Shown here piece by piece: positions 24,564 to 33,379 of a DNA stretch of 64,000 bases. This DNA comes from DASUZB01 sp035535495. Lineage in GTDB: Bacteria > Actinomycetota > CALGFH01. The position numbers were made by a program, and so were the translations under genes. The notes beneath the pieces are model-generated. The model was not told the DNA's origin. It did no database searches and saw only the letters and a program-made list of their open reading frames with translations. The stretch is taken from positions 1 to 64,000 of the forward strand of contig DATLQA010000029.1 in assembly GCA_035535495.1 (NCBI GenBank). Direction: 5' to 3'. Position 1 is the stretch's first letter; each line of letters starts with the position of its first letter.

Positions 24564-25100
24564 ATGCGACCAGCCCGCATCATCGCCACCACCTTGGTCG
24601 CCGCCGCCGTGTTCGCCGTCGCCGGCTGCGCCGACCGCTCCACCACCACCAGCCCCACCGCCGCACCGCCAGCCTCGACCGCCAGTCCCGCCGCCACAGC
24701 CACGACCGTCGCGAGCACCCCGACCACCAGTGAGCCGGCCGTGCTCGCCGACGGACGCCACCCGGTCCTGCTCAAGACCGTCGACGCCGGTCGGCGGCGG
24801 GTCACCTTCGACCTGATCCAGTTCTTCCAGGGCGAGCAGGCCGCCATCGAGGCCGCCAAGGACAAGCAGGAGTCGCCGCCACCGAACGACCTCTACATCC
24901 GCAACGTCAACCCCAGGCTCCGGACCCTGCCGGTGCGAGCCGGCGCGCCCATCACCGTCAACGGGCTGCTGGCCACCCAGACGGACACGCCGGTGACCCT
25001 CGCCAAGCTGGCGAGCCTGACCGCCAGGTACAGCCCGGTGTTCCGGATCACCGTGCAGGACGACCAGATCGTCAAGATCGCCGAGGTGTGGATGCCATAG
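24564..25100 (+). CDS. Lipoprotein of unknown function, 178 aa
   Basis: The signal peptide MRPARIIATTLVAAAVFAVAGC ends in a clear lipobox, VAGC. It is followed by a 45-residue Thr/Ser/Pro/Ala linker typical of actinobacterial lipoproteins. The folded domain (about 65-178) contains HPVLLKTVDAGRRRVTFDLIQFF, a possible dyad of strands, and ends VKIAEVWMP. I do not recognise the domain. The ATG follows GGAGGAGAGG. It starts 29 bp after the GNAT gene, so they are likely co-transcribed. Convergent with the AAA fragment. Confidence 0.75.
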   Translation: MRPARIIATTLVAAAVFAVAGCADRSTTTSPTAAPPASTASPAATATTVASTPTTSEPAVLADGRHPVLLKTVDAGRRRVTFDLIQFFQGEQAAIEAAKDKQESPPPNDLYIRNVNPRLRTLPVRAGAPITVNGLLATQTDTPVTLAKLASLTARYSPVFRITVQDDQIVKIAEVWMP

Positions 25101-25111
25101 GCCGGCCGAAC

Positions 25112-25754
25112 CTAGTCGGCGGCGCCCAGCAGGCGCCTGGTCAGCTCGCCGCCGTCCAGCACCAGCTCGTGCAAGGCGCGGTCGAGATGCTGATACTCGA
25201 CGACGATCTCGCCGCCGCTCCCGTCCCCGTCGGCTGACCCCGGCAGGACGGCGAGCAGCGCGGCCTTGCGCAGCAACTCGCGGATGAAGGCGGGGCTCAC
25301 GCCCTCGATCCGCTGGACCAGCCGGTCGAGGTCGTCGCCGTCGACGTGCAGGGCCAGGCCGTGGCCGTACAGCGCGATCAGGCGACGGCGGCAGGCGGCG
25401 TCCGGCAGCGGCACCTCGACCGCCAGGTCGACCCGGCCGGGGCGGGCGGCCAGGGCCGGCTCCAGCAGCTCGGGGCGGTTGCTGGTGAGCAGGAAGATCA
25501 CGTCGGCGTCGTCGCTGAGCCCGTCCATCTCGTTGAGCAGCTCGAACAGCAGCGGGGTGCAGCCGGGCTCCTGGCGGTTGCGGTCCTCGGCGATCAGGTC
25601 GACGTCCTCGAGGATCACCATCGACGGCTGCAACAGCCGCGCCATCGCGCACGCCCGCGGGATCAGCCCGACCTCCCGGCCGGCCAGCAGCACCACCGTG
25701 CGGTCGCGCATCCGGCTGGGAGGGGGCGGACGCGGAATCTTGCTGCTCTGACAT
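25112..25754 (-). pseudogene. AAA+ ATPase remnant lacking Walker A
   Basis: About 190 codons encode the second half of an AAA+ ATPase: Walker B MVILEDVDLIAED, sensor 1 LLTSNRPELLEPAL, arginine finger RPGRVD, and the helical lid. The P-loop is missing altogether. The best ribosome-binding site (GAGG, 7 nt spacing) serves ATG 25754, whose frame begins MSEQQDSASAPSQPD, plausible as a native N-terminus but one base out of phase with the AAA domain. ATG 25759 is in phase but only 2 nt from the GAGG. The simplest reading is an internal deletion that removed Walker A and broke the frame. Confidence 0.7.
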
Positions 25755-25853
25755 GGCATCGCCTCTGGAACTGTGCGCAGGCGTGGTGCCCTGCGAGCCG
25801 ATCTCTACGCGCAAGCATCGCAGCAGCTGGATTGCCGGGCCACCGTCCTACGG

Positions 25854-27101
25854 TCAGGTGCTCTGCCTGGACGGCTCCATCACCGTCCGGGCCAGCTCGG
25901 GGAGGCGCCAGGCGAGCAGCGCCACGCCGGCGAGGCAGGCGAGGCCGCCGGAGACCACCGAGAAGCGGGTGCCGGCGAGCGCGGCGACGGCGCCGGCCTC
26001 GGCGTCGCCGAGGCGCGGCCCGCCGGTGACCACCGCGATGTGGATCGACGACAGCCGGCCACGCAGCCCGTCGGGGACGGTGAGCTGCAGGATCGTGTTG
26101 CGGAACACGGCGGAGACCACGTCGGCGCCGCCGGCGACGGCGAGCAGCGCCAGCGCCAGCGGCAGCCAGCTGACCAGGCCGAACACGGTGATCGCCGCGC
26201 CCCAGACCGCGACGGCGACCAGCACGGCCAGGCCCTGCCGGCGGACGCGGCCGACCCAGCCGGCGGTGAGCGCCCCGAGCAGCGCTCCGGCGCCGGGCGC
26301 GGCGTACAGCAGCCCGACCGTTCCCGGTCCGCCGCCGAACAACCCGGTGCCGAGCGCCGGGAACAGCGCCCTCGGCATGCCGAAGATCATCGCGTTCAGG
26401 TCGATCAGGAAACAGCCTTGCAGGGCGCGCTTGCCGCGCAGGAAGCGGAACCCCTCCCGGACCGAGCCCACTCCCGCGCGGGCGGCGCCCGCACCCGGCG
26501 GCAGCGGCCGCAGCGCCGCCGCGAGCAGGGTCGCGGTGATGAACGTGGCCACGTCGATCCCGTACGCGGCGGCCAGGCCCGCCTGGCCGACGATCAGCCC
26601 GGCCAGGGCCGGTCCCGCGACCAGGCCGACGGTCATCAGGATCTGGTGGAGCGCGGCGGCGGCCGGCAGCAGCTCGCGGCGGACCAGGGCGGGGATCGCC
26701 GCGGTCCGCGCCGGCCCGTCGACCGCCTGCAGGCCCGCGCCGGCCGCGGTGAGCACGTACAGCGGCCAGAGCGAGGGACGTGGTTGCAGCGCGTTGACGA
26801 CCAGCCCGGCGCTGAGCGCGCCCCTGGCGAGCTGGACCCAGATCAGCAGGACGCGCCGGTCGACCGCGTCGACCAGCACGCCGCCCACCAGCGAGCAGGC
26901 CAGCAGGGGCCCGAGCTGTGCCAGCCCCACCAGCCCGACCGCGAGCGACGAGCGGGTCAGCAGGTAGACCTGCAACGGGACCGCCACCACGGTGATCTGG
27001 CTCCCCAGGAAGGCGAACAGCTCGCCCACGTACAGGACGCGGTACTGCCGCGATTCCCTGAGCGGGGTGATGTCGCTGAGCAGGCGCGGGCGGTTCGACA
27101 T
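25854..27101 (-). CDS. MFS transporter (EntS-like, MFS_3)
   Basis: A 415-aa protein with 12 predicted membrane helices. Family features: LRESRQYRVLYVGELFAFLGSQITVVAVPLQ split at the first helix, the motif A-like loop GGVLVDAVDRRVLL between helices 2 and 3, and RGRLSSIHIAVVTGG in the second half, typical of the EntS/siderophore and macrolide exporter branch. Substrate unknown. The ATG at 27101 is used. The start lies 59 bp downstream of the polyprenyl synthase gene, but a 22-bp palindrome separates them. Confidence 0.88.
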   Translation of the reverse strand: MSNRPRLLSDITPLRESRQYRVLYVGELFAFLGSQITVVAVPLQVYLLTRSSLAVGLVGLAQLGPLLACSLVGGVLVDAVDRRVLLIWVQLARGALSAGLVVNALQPRPSLWPLYVLTAAGAGLQAVDGPARTAAIPALVRRELLPAAAALHQILMTVGLVAGPALAGLIVGQAGLAAAYGIDVATFITATLLAAALRPLPPGAGAARAGVGSVREGFRFLRGKRALQGCFLIDLNAMIFGMPRALFPALGTGLFGGGPGTVGLLYAAPGAGALLGALTAGWVGRVRRQGLAVLVAVAVWGAAITVFGLVSWLPLALALLAVAGGADVVSAVFRNTILQLTVPDGLRGRLSSIHIAVVTGGPRLGDAEAGAVAALAGTRFSVVSGGLACLAGVALLAWRLPELARTVMEPSRQST

Positions 27102-27127
27102 GCCGGCCACGGTAGCAACCACGCCGG

Positions 27128-27149
27128 CGCCGCCCTGGCCAGGGCGGCG
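27128..27149 (-). terminator. 22-bp perfect palindrome after the polyprenyl synthase gene
   Basis: CGCCGCCCT, GGCC and AGGGCGGCG form a perfect 22-bp inverted repeat that can fold into a 9-bp stem with a 4-nt loop. It lies 11 bp after the stop of the prenyltransferase and 26 bp before the MFS start. Probably a terminator; a dimeric operator is the alternative. Confidence 0.5.
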
Positions 27150-27160
27150 GGACCGGTGGC

Positions 27161-28249
27161 TCAGGCGCTCCGGTCGGTGACGTGGTCGGCGAGCGCCGCC
27201 AGGGCGGCCCTGGCCCGCTCGTCGATGCCGTCGGCGGCGGCGAGGGCCACCTTGGCCTGGCCGAGCAGCTCGGCGATGCGGGCCTCGGTGTCGGCCAGGG
27301 CACCGGAGCCGGCGATCACCTGGCGGACCGCCTCCACGTCGTCCTCGGTCAGCTTGGGCTCGCCGAGCGCGGCCTCGAGCAGGCGCCGCCCCGCCTGGTC
27401 GCCGCGCTCCCTGGCCTTGAGCACCAGGTAGGTCTCCTTGCCCTCGCGCAGGTCGTCGCCTGCCGGCTTGCCGGTCACCTGGGGGCTGCCGAACACCCCG
27501 AGCACGTCGTCGCGGAGCTGGAACGCCTCGCCGAGCGGCAGGCCGTATGCCGAGTACCACCGCGCCAGCGCCGGCGGCCCACCGGCGATCGCCAGGCCGA
27601 GGTGGAGCGGCCGTTCGATGGTGTACTTGCCGGACTTGTAGGTCAGCACGCGGCGCACGGCCGCCTCGTCCGGCGAGCCCCGCCTGGCCTCCAGCAGGTC
27701 GAGGTACTGCCCGCCCATCAGCTCCGAGCGCAGCAGGTTGAACACCTTGAGGGCGGCGGCCAGCCGGTCGTCCGGCAGGCCGGCGTCGGCCAGGGCGGCG
27801 TCGGCCCAGGTGAAGGCGAGGTCGCCCATGAGCACCGCCGCGCCGGTGCCGAACGCGGCCGGGTCGCCCCGCCAGGTCCAGCTCCGGTGCATGCCGGCGA
27901 ACTCCACGTGCATCGCCGGGCGGCCCCGGCGGACCTCCGAGCCGTCCATGATGTCGTCGTGGATCAGGGCGCAGACGTGCAGCAGCTCCACCGAGCAGGC
28001 GGCCCGCACCACCGCGTCGGCCCGCGGGCCGTCCGGCGGCCCGCCGGCGCCGCGGTACCCCCACCAGACGAACGCGGGCCGCAGCCGCTTGCCACCTTCC
28101 AGCACGAACCCGCGGAGCGCGCCGGCGACCACCTCGAGGTCGCCCTCCAAGAAGGCGAGCGCGGCCAGCTCGCGGTCGAGCAGCGCGACCAGGGCCCGGT
28201 CGACGCGGGCGCGGAGGTCCTCCAGGTCGACCGGGTCGATCTCACTCAC
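27161..28249 (-). CDS. Polyprenyl (geranylgeranyl-type) diphosphate synthase
   Basis: A 362-aa trans-isoprenyl transferase. GGKRLRP binds the allylic substrate. The first Asp-rich motif is DDIMD in LIHDDIMDGSEVRRGRP, and the second is RDDVLGVFG followed by TGKPAGDDLREGK, the form usual in actinobacterial GGPP-type synthases. Chain length cannot be fixed from sequence; aromatic/bulky residues before the first motif (CSVELLHVCAL) do not decide it. It draws on the MEP pathway begun by Dxs. The start is GTG 28249; its ribosome-binding site is weak. Confidence 0.92.
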   Translation of the reverse strand: MSEIDPVDLEDLRARVDRALVALLDRELAALAFLEGDLEVVAGALRGFVLEGGKRLRPAFVWWGYRGAGGPPDGPRADAVVRAACSVELLHVCALIHDDIMDGSEVRRGRPAMHVEFAGMHRSWTWRGDPAAFGTGAAVLMGDLAFTWADAALADAGLPDDRLAAALKVFNLLRSELMGGQYLDLLEARRGSPDEAAVRRVLTYKSGKYTIERPLHLGLAIAGGPPALARWYSAYGLPLGEAFQLRDDVLGVFGSPQVTGKPAGDDLREGKETYLVLKARERGDQAGRRLLEAALGEPKLTEDDVEAVRQVIAGSGALADTEARIAELLGQAKVALAAADGIDERARAALAALADHVTDRSA

Positions 28250-28336
28250 CTTCCCACCGTGCGGCCATGACCGCTTCGATCTCCGGTTCCGGCATGGTAG
28301 ACGGATGCACCACACGCCGTCCCCGGAGCGTCCCGA

Positions 28337-29215
28337 TTGGCCATCGCCTCCCGCCTCACCGCGATCTCTCCCGCCGTCCGGCTCACCAGCAGCGCCCTCT
28401 ACCGTACCGCCAGCGGCGTGGTGGCCGGTCGGGACGGTGCCGTGCTGCTGGTCGACCCGGGTGTACTCCCCGACGAGCTGTCGGGCCTCGCCGCCGAGCT
28501 GACCGCCGCCGGGCTGCGCCCCGCCGCCGGCGTGGCGACCCACGCGCACTGGGACCACGTCCTGTGGGCCGAAGGCCTCGGCGCCGCGCCGCGCTTCGCC
28601 ACCAGGGCGACCGTGGAGCTGGTCGCCGCGCGCCGCCGCGACCTGGTCGAACGGCCCCTGGCCGAGTGGGGCGACGAGCACTACGTCCGCTTCGACACCG
28701 AGCTGGCCGGGCGGCTCGAGGCGGCCCCGGCCGACGGCACCATCCCGTGGCCAGGCCCGCCGGTCCGGCTGGTGCCCGCGGGCGGGCACTGCCCGGGGCA
28801 CGCGGCCGTGCTGGTCGAGCACGACAGGGTCCTGTTCGCCGGCGACATGGTGAGCGAGCTCGAGGTCCCCCTGCCCGAGTGGGAGCTGGAGCCAGACCCG
28901 CTCGGCGCCTACCGCCGTGGACTGGACGCGCTCGCGGGCCTGGCCGGCGTGGCCCTGGTGGTGCCCGGCCACGGCAGCCCAGGTGACGCCGCCGAGCTGC
29001 GGCGGCGCGTCGACGCCGACCGGCGCTACCTGGACGCGCTGGAGGCCGCGGTGGCACCGGTGGCCGCCGCCGGCGGCGATGCCGAGGCCGCGGTGGCCGC
29101 GGCCGCCGGCGTCGACGACCCGCGCCTGGCCGGTTGGCCGCCGATGGCCGGCGCCCACGCCGGCAACGCCCGTGGCCTGCTCGCCTCGCTGACCCTGGCC
29201 GGGGGGCGACGGTAG
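28337..29215 (+). CDS. Metallo-beta-lactamase-fold hydrolase
   Basis: A 292-aa MBL-fold protein. Metal site: THAHWDH near residues 71-77 (H-x-H-x-D-H), a second ligand His in GGHCPGHAA, the bridging Asp in LFAGDMVSE, and the final His in VVPGHGSP. This complete set suggests an active dinuclear zinc hydrolase of glyoxalase II-like type; substrate unknown. The start is TTG 28337 with GGAG about 9 nt upstream; no ATG/GTG is better placed. The C-terminal ~70 residues (DRRYLDALEAAVAPV) are a helical extension. It is divergent from the polyprenyl synthase. Confidence 0.87.
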   Translation: MAIASRLTAISPAVRLTSSALYRTASGVVAGRDGAVLLVDPGVLPDELSGLAAELTAAGLRPAAGVATHAHWDHVLWAEGLGAAPRFATRATVELVAARRRDLVERPLAEWGDEHYVRFDTELAGRLEAAPADGTIPWPGPPVRLVPAGGHCPGHAAVLVEHDRVLFAGDMVSELEVPLPEWELEPDPLGAYRRGLDALAGLAGVALVVPGHGSPGDAAELRRRVDADRRYLDALEAAVAPVAAAGGDAEAAVAAAAGVDDPRLAGWPPMAGAHAGNARGLLASLTLAGGRR

Positions 29216-29344
29216 CGGCCCCGGGGCGGGGCCCGGTCGCCTGGCCTCCCACATATGCGTGCGATATACCTCCGCCCGCCGCATTGCTCGGTTATCGTTG
29301 CAAGCAGGACAAGACGGCGATCGGCGACAAGGGCGCTCACGAGA

Positions 29345-32300
29345 TTGTCGACCACCAGCGAGCCTGGCGATCAGCAACCGGGTGTCCAGCGCCCGGCGCC
29401 GCGTCGAGCCATCTCGCGACCGCCGGTGCGGCAGCGCTCCTACACCCCTCCCGCGCCGCCGGCCTGGCTCCGCGAGGTGGTCGCGGCCGTCAAGGCAGAG
29501 CTGGCCGCCGCGCCGGCCGCGGCCGTCGCCGTCGACCTCGGTCCCGCCCTGCCGGACCTCGGGCCGGCGCTCGACAGCCGCTACCGGATCGACCTGCGCG
29601 GCCGCCGGGTCGGCCTGGACGCCCTGCGCGACCTCGCCCTGGTCCCGGCCGGCGACCCCGAGCGTCGCCTGCCGGTCGTCGAGGTGGTGGCCTACGCCGG
29701 CGACACCCTCACCGTCCTGGCCCCCGCCGCCCACGACGACCTCCACCTGGTCGCCACCGTCGACCAGGCGGCCCCGCTGCGCGCCCTGGTCGCCGCGTTG
29801 GAGGAGGTGCGGGAGCCAGGCCTGGCCGAGCGGTTCGACACCCGTGTCCTCGACCGGCCACCCGCCACCACGCCGCGGCGTGCCGGGCTGAGCGCGGAGG
29901 AGACGGCCGCCTGGGCGGCGAGCTGCGCGCCAGGCTTCAACGTGGTCTGGGCGCCACCCGGGACGGACGCCGCCCGAGTGGTGGCGGAGGTGGCCGCCGA
30001 GCTGGCCGGGGCCGGGCGGAGCGTGCTGGTGGTGTCGGTCGCCGGCGCCACGGTGGACCGCGTCGCCATGGAGACGCTGCGGCTGCTCGACGGCGGCGAA
30101 CCCGGCCAGGTCGTCCGCGTCGGCCCGCCGTGCCTGGCGGAGGTGGCCGACCACCCCTTCCTGCGCCTGGAGCGTGCCAGCGAGCGTCACGCCGAGGCGG
30201 AGCTGGCACGCCTCGCCGAGATCGAGCGGCGCGCCGCCGCCCTCCGCGCCGAGCCGGAGCAGCTCCTGCTGGAGCGCGCCGAGCGCCTGCTGGCAGGGTT
30301 CGACCAGGCCGGCTACGAGCACGCCCGCCGCCTGGTCGACAACGCCGACGCCCTCGACGAGCTGGAGCGCCTCCTCGGGGAGCAGGAACGGGAGCTGCAG
30401 GCCGCCCGCGACGAGCGCGAGCAGGCGGGGACCGCGTTCGACCAGGCCGCCGCGGCGGTGGCCGAGGTCGCCACGGCGCGCGCCGCCTACCAGGCGATCG
30501 ACCAGCTGGAGCAGCAGCTCGCCTCGGAGCAGGGGAAGCTCGACCACGACCGGGAGCAGATCCGCCAGCTCATGCAGCGGCTGGACGAGGCCCGCGGCGC
30601 GGTCGCCGACTACGGGCGCCTCTCCCGGCTGCGCCGGGCCACCCACCCAGGCGGGGGCCAGCTCCGGGCCGCCCAGCGCGAGGCCGAGGCCGCCCTGCTG
30701 CCCGCATGGGAGCAGGTGGTCGAGCGCGAGCGCAAGACCGCCGAGATGCGCCGCGGCATCGAAGCGGAGGAGCGGCGCGCCGGCACGGTCACCCGTGACG
30801 AGATCGACTACCGCGACCAGGCCCGTGGCCAGGCGCGCGAGCGGCTGGAGGCCGCCAGCGCGGCGGTGCAGGAGCAGGAGCGGGCCCAGCGGACGCTCCG
30901 CCGCGACCTGGAGCGGGCACGCCAGGCACCCGGCCCGGCCGAGGCCGACCGCCGCCTGGTCGGCGCGGCCGAGGACCAGGATCTGCCGGAGCTGGCCGCC
31001 CGCCTCGACGAGCTCCGGGCCGCCGCCAGGCCGGGCACCGTGGAGCTGGCCGCCCTGGCCGCCGAGCGCGGGCGGCTGACCGCGACCACCGCCGCGCTCG
31101 GGCCCGACACCGTGGCCAAGGCCGCGGTGGTGGCCACCACCCTCGACCGGATGGCCGCCGATCCGGCGGTCCTGCGGTGCCGCTACGACCACGTGGTGGT
31201 GGACGAGGCAGCGGCGGCCCTGCCGCCGTCGGTGGTGCTGGCCGCGACCCTGGCCAGCCGCGGCGTCACCCTGGTCGGCGACCCGTTGCAGAGCGGGCCG
31301 GCCAGCGTCCAGGAGACCTCCAAGGTGCTGGCGGTGTCGCGCTGGCTGCTGCGGGACAGCCTCAGCGTGCTCGGGCTGGACCGTGCCGAGCAGCTGGCCA
31401 GCCGGCAGGGGTGCACCACGCTGGCGCCGGTCCGGCGGCTCGGCCCCGACACCGCCGAGCTGGCCAACCGGGTCGCCTACCAGGGCCACCTCCGCCCCCC
31501 TGGCGAGGTCGACCGGCCCTGCCCGCCCGACGACGACCTCGGCGAGCTGGTCCTGGTCGACGTGGCCCGCTACGGGGACCTGGCCCGCGCCCGGGCTGGC
31601 GTGCGCAGCTCGATGCGCGAGTGGTGGCCGGTCGGCGCGCTGCTGGCCACCGCCATCGCCCGCCATCACGACGCGCCTGGCAAGAGCGCGGCGCTGATGG
31701 CCCCGTACGCCGCGCAGCTCCGGCTCACCGAGGCGGCCCTGGTCGACGCCGGGGTGGGGGAGCGGGTCCAGGCGGGACCGCCGTCCCGCTTCCAGGGTCA
31801 GAGCGTCCCCGTGGCCGTCCTCGACCTGGTCGAGGACGGCCGCGAGCCCGGCTGGCTGGCCCGTGGCCGGATCGACGGCACCCGCCACGAGCTGCGCGGC
31901 CTGCGCCTGTTCGACACCGGCACGACCCGGGCCGCACGCACCTACCTGCTGGCCGACCGGGGCGCGGTCGAGCGGGCCGAGCGCGGTCCGTTGCGCCACG
32001 TCCGCGACCTGTGGCGCGAGGGGCGGATCACCGTGGTGGGCGCGGGGCGGTTCCTGCCGGTGGAGCGGCGCAGCGAGGGGCACGAGCCCGCCGCGCAGGC
32101 GCCGGCCCTGCTCGCGTTGGAGCGCGCCGCGTTCGACGACCGCCTGGAGGCCGAGCTGGCCGCCGCGACCGACGAGGTGTGGGTGTGGAGCCCGCAACTC
32201 GCCGCCCGGCCCACCCCGGTGCTCGCCTGGCTCCGGGACGCGGCCGGCCGGGGCTGCCGGGTGACCGTGTTCGTCAAGCCGCCACACGAGCACCGGCCCA

Positions 32301-32653
32301 ACCACGAGCGGCGGCTGGCCGGCCTCCGCGATGCCGGCCTGGAGGTGGTGGCCGTCTACGGCCTGGCCGAGCGGCTGGTGGTGATCGACCGGCGGCGCTG
32401 CTTCCTCGGCAACGTGAGCGTGCTGGCCAGCTCGCGCGATCGCGACGAGGGCATGGTGGTGGTGGAGGGCGCGCGGCTGGCGGGAGCCCTGCTCGGGCTC
32501 GAGCAGGCAGAGGCGTTCGCCGCCGCGCCGGCCTGCCCACGGCACCAGGCGGCGCGCTGCTACGCCCAGTGCTACCGGCGCGGACGGGACCAGGGCTGGT
32601 TCTGGACCTGCCCGTGGTGCGGCGAGCGCGAGCCGATCGCGTTCACCGACTGA
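29345..32653 (+). CDS. SF1 UPF1-like helicase-coiled coil-PLD-like-zinc ribbon fusion with degenerate active sites
   Basis: About 1102 aa. Residues ~60-200 are an N-terminal domain. The P-loop region (203-211) reads APPGTDAAR, so the Walker A Lys and Thr are both Ala. A coiled-coil, Glu/Arg-rich insertion spans ~280-550. Motif II VVVDEAAAA is near 619, motif III GDPLQ near 645, FQGQ near 818 and TTRAAR near 860, all in UPF1-like order. A PLD-like domain (~944-1050) has AERLVVID where HxKxxxxD is expected. A Cys-rich ribbon (ACPRH...CYAQC...CPWC) ends the protein. The start is uncertain: TTG 29345 is chosen because 29255-29345 has non-coding-like codons. Related intact helicase-PLD fusions are thought to act on nucleic acid, some in defence. 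Confidence 0.8.
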   Translation: MSTTSEPGDQQPGVQRPAPRRAISRPPVRQRSYTPPAPPAWLREVVAAVKAELAAAPAAAVAVDLGPALPDLGPALDSRYRIDLRGRRVGLDALRDLALVPAGDPERRLPVVEVVAYAGDTLTVLAPAAHDDLHLVATVDQAAPLRALVAALEEVREPGLAERFDTRVLDRPPATTPRRAGLSAEETAAWAASCAPGFNVVWAPPGTDAARVVAEVAAELAGAGRSVLVVSVAGATVDRVAMETLRLLDGGEPGQVVRVGPPCLAEVADHPFLRLERASERHAEAELARLAEIERRAAALRAEPEQLLLERAERLLAGFDQAGYEHARRLVDNADALDELERLLGEQERELQAARDEREQAGTAFDQAAAAVAEVATARAAYQAIDQLEQQLASEQGKLDHDREQIRQLMQRLDEARGAVADYGRLSRLRRATHPGGGQLRAAQREAEAALLPAWEQVVERERKTAEMRRGIEAEERRAGTVTRDEIDYRDQARGQARERLEAASAAVQEQERAQRTLRRDLERARQAPGPAEADRRLVGAAEDQDLPELAARLDELRAAARPGTVELAALAAERGRLTATTAALGPDTVAKAAVVATTLDRMAADPAVLRCRYDHVVVDEAAAALPPSVVLAATLASRGVTLVGDPLQSGPASVQETSKVLAVSRWLLRDSLSVLGLDRAEQLASRQGCTTLAPVRRLGPDTAELANRVAYQGHLRPPGEVDRPCPPDDDLGELVLVDVARYGDLARARAGVRSSMREWWPVGALLATAIARHHDAPGKSAALMAPYAAQLRLTEAALVDAGVGERVQAGPPSRFQGQSVPVAVLDLVEDGREPGWLARGRIDGTRHELRGLRLFDTGTTRAARTYLLADRGAVERAERGPLRHVRDLWREGRITVVGAGRFLPVERRSEGHEPAAQAPALLALERAAFDDRLEAELAAATDEVWVWSPQLAARPTPVLAWLRDAAGRGCRVTVFVKPPHEHRPNHERRLAGLRDAGLEVVAVYGLAERLVVIDRRRCFLGNVSVLASSRDRDEGMVVVEGARLAGALLGLEQAEAFAAAPACPRHQAARCYAQCYRRGRDQGWFWTCPWCGEREPIAFTD

Positions 32654-32660
32654 CCCGCCC

Positions 32661-33353
32661 TCAGCAGGCGACCGAGCAGGGTGGGGTGGTGGCGCCCGCG
32701 CGGGCGCGGGCCGAGCGGACGGCCGCGACCGGGGCGCGGCTCCCGCCCCCGCGCCACGAGGTCAGGAACGGGTAGGGGTCGACCACGCCGCGGCGGATCC
32801 ACCAGACCCCCGGCCCGGTCGGCCAGGAGAGGCCGAAGTGCAGGTGGGACGGGGTGACCTGGGCCGAGCCGGTGTTGCCGACCCGGCCGAGCAGCCGGCC
32901 CGCCTCCACCCTGACGCCAGGCCGCACGCCGACGGCGAGGGCGGACAGGTGGGAGCCGTAGTAGCGCACCCCGTCGACGCCGACGACCGAGACCGACAGC
33001 CCGCCGCGGTCGCTGCCGCGGTTGCTCGCCGACGTCCAGTGGTCGGTGGTGGTGACCTCGTCGATCCTGCCGGCCACCGGGGCCACCACGGCACAGCCCT
33101 TGGGGGCGAAGATGTCGGTCGCCGGGTAGTCGTGGTGGCCGCGGGAGAAGTCGTAGCGGCAGCCGCGCAGCGGGAAGGTGTAGCGCGCGGGCTGGGCACG
33201 GGTGGTCGCCGGCGTGGTGGTCGGCGTGGCGGCCGCCGTGGTCGGCGCGGCGGCCGTGGTGGCCGCCACGTCCGGCGCGGCGCCGCCGCCGCCGGAGCAG
33301 CCGGTGAGCAGGGCCGCCGCCACGACCAGCGCGGCGGCCAGTCGGCGCGGCAC
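32661..33353 (-). CDS. M23-family peptidase lipoprotein
   Basis: A 230-aa exported lipoprotein: signal peptide with lipobox LTGC near residue 19, a Thr/Ala/Pro linker to about 55, then an M23 (LytM-type) zinc metallopeptidase domain. Metal ligands: His and Asp in GHHDYPATDIFAPKG and the HxH of SHLHFGL. Such enzymes cut peptidoglycan cross-bridges or activate amidases at the cell surface. The start GTG 33353 follows AGGAGG by 6 nt. The 5' leader holds a folded element (33380-33416). It is convergent with the helicase-like gene, 7 bp apart. Confidence 0.88.
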   Translation of the reverse strand: MPRRLAAALVVAAALLTGCSGGGGAAPDVAATTAAAPTTAAATPTTTPATTRAQPARYTFPLRGCRYDFSRGHHDYPATDIFAPKGCAVVAPVAGRIDEVTTTDHWTSASNRGSDRGGLSVSVVGVDGVRYYGSHLSALAVGVRPGVRVEAGRLLGRVGNTGSAQVTPSHLHFGLSWPTGPGVWWIRRGVVDPYPFLTSWRGGGSRAPVAAVRSARARAGATTPPCSVAC

Positions 33354-33379
33354 GGCGGACCTCCTTTGCTCAAACGGTC

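Noticed and set aside
27161..32545. A minus-strand open frame of about 1794 codons opposite the MBL and helicase-like genes
   Set aside because: Only its last ~362 codons (the polyprenyl synthase) have protein-like sequence. The rest is antisense to two genes with clear motifs and exists because high GC removes stop codons.
29345..32653. Calling the helicase-like gene a frameshifted pseudogene
   Set aside because: The frame is open over about 1100 codons with native codon use and ordered motifs; only catalytic residues are replaced.
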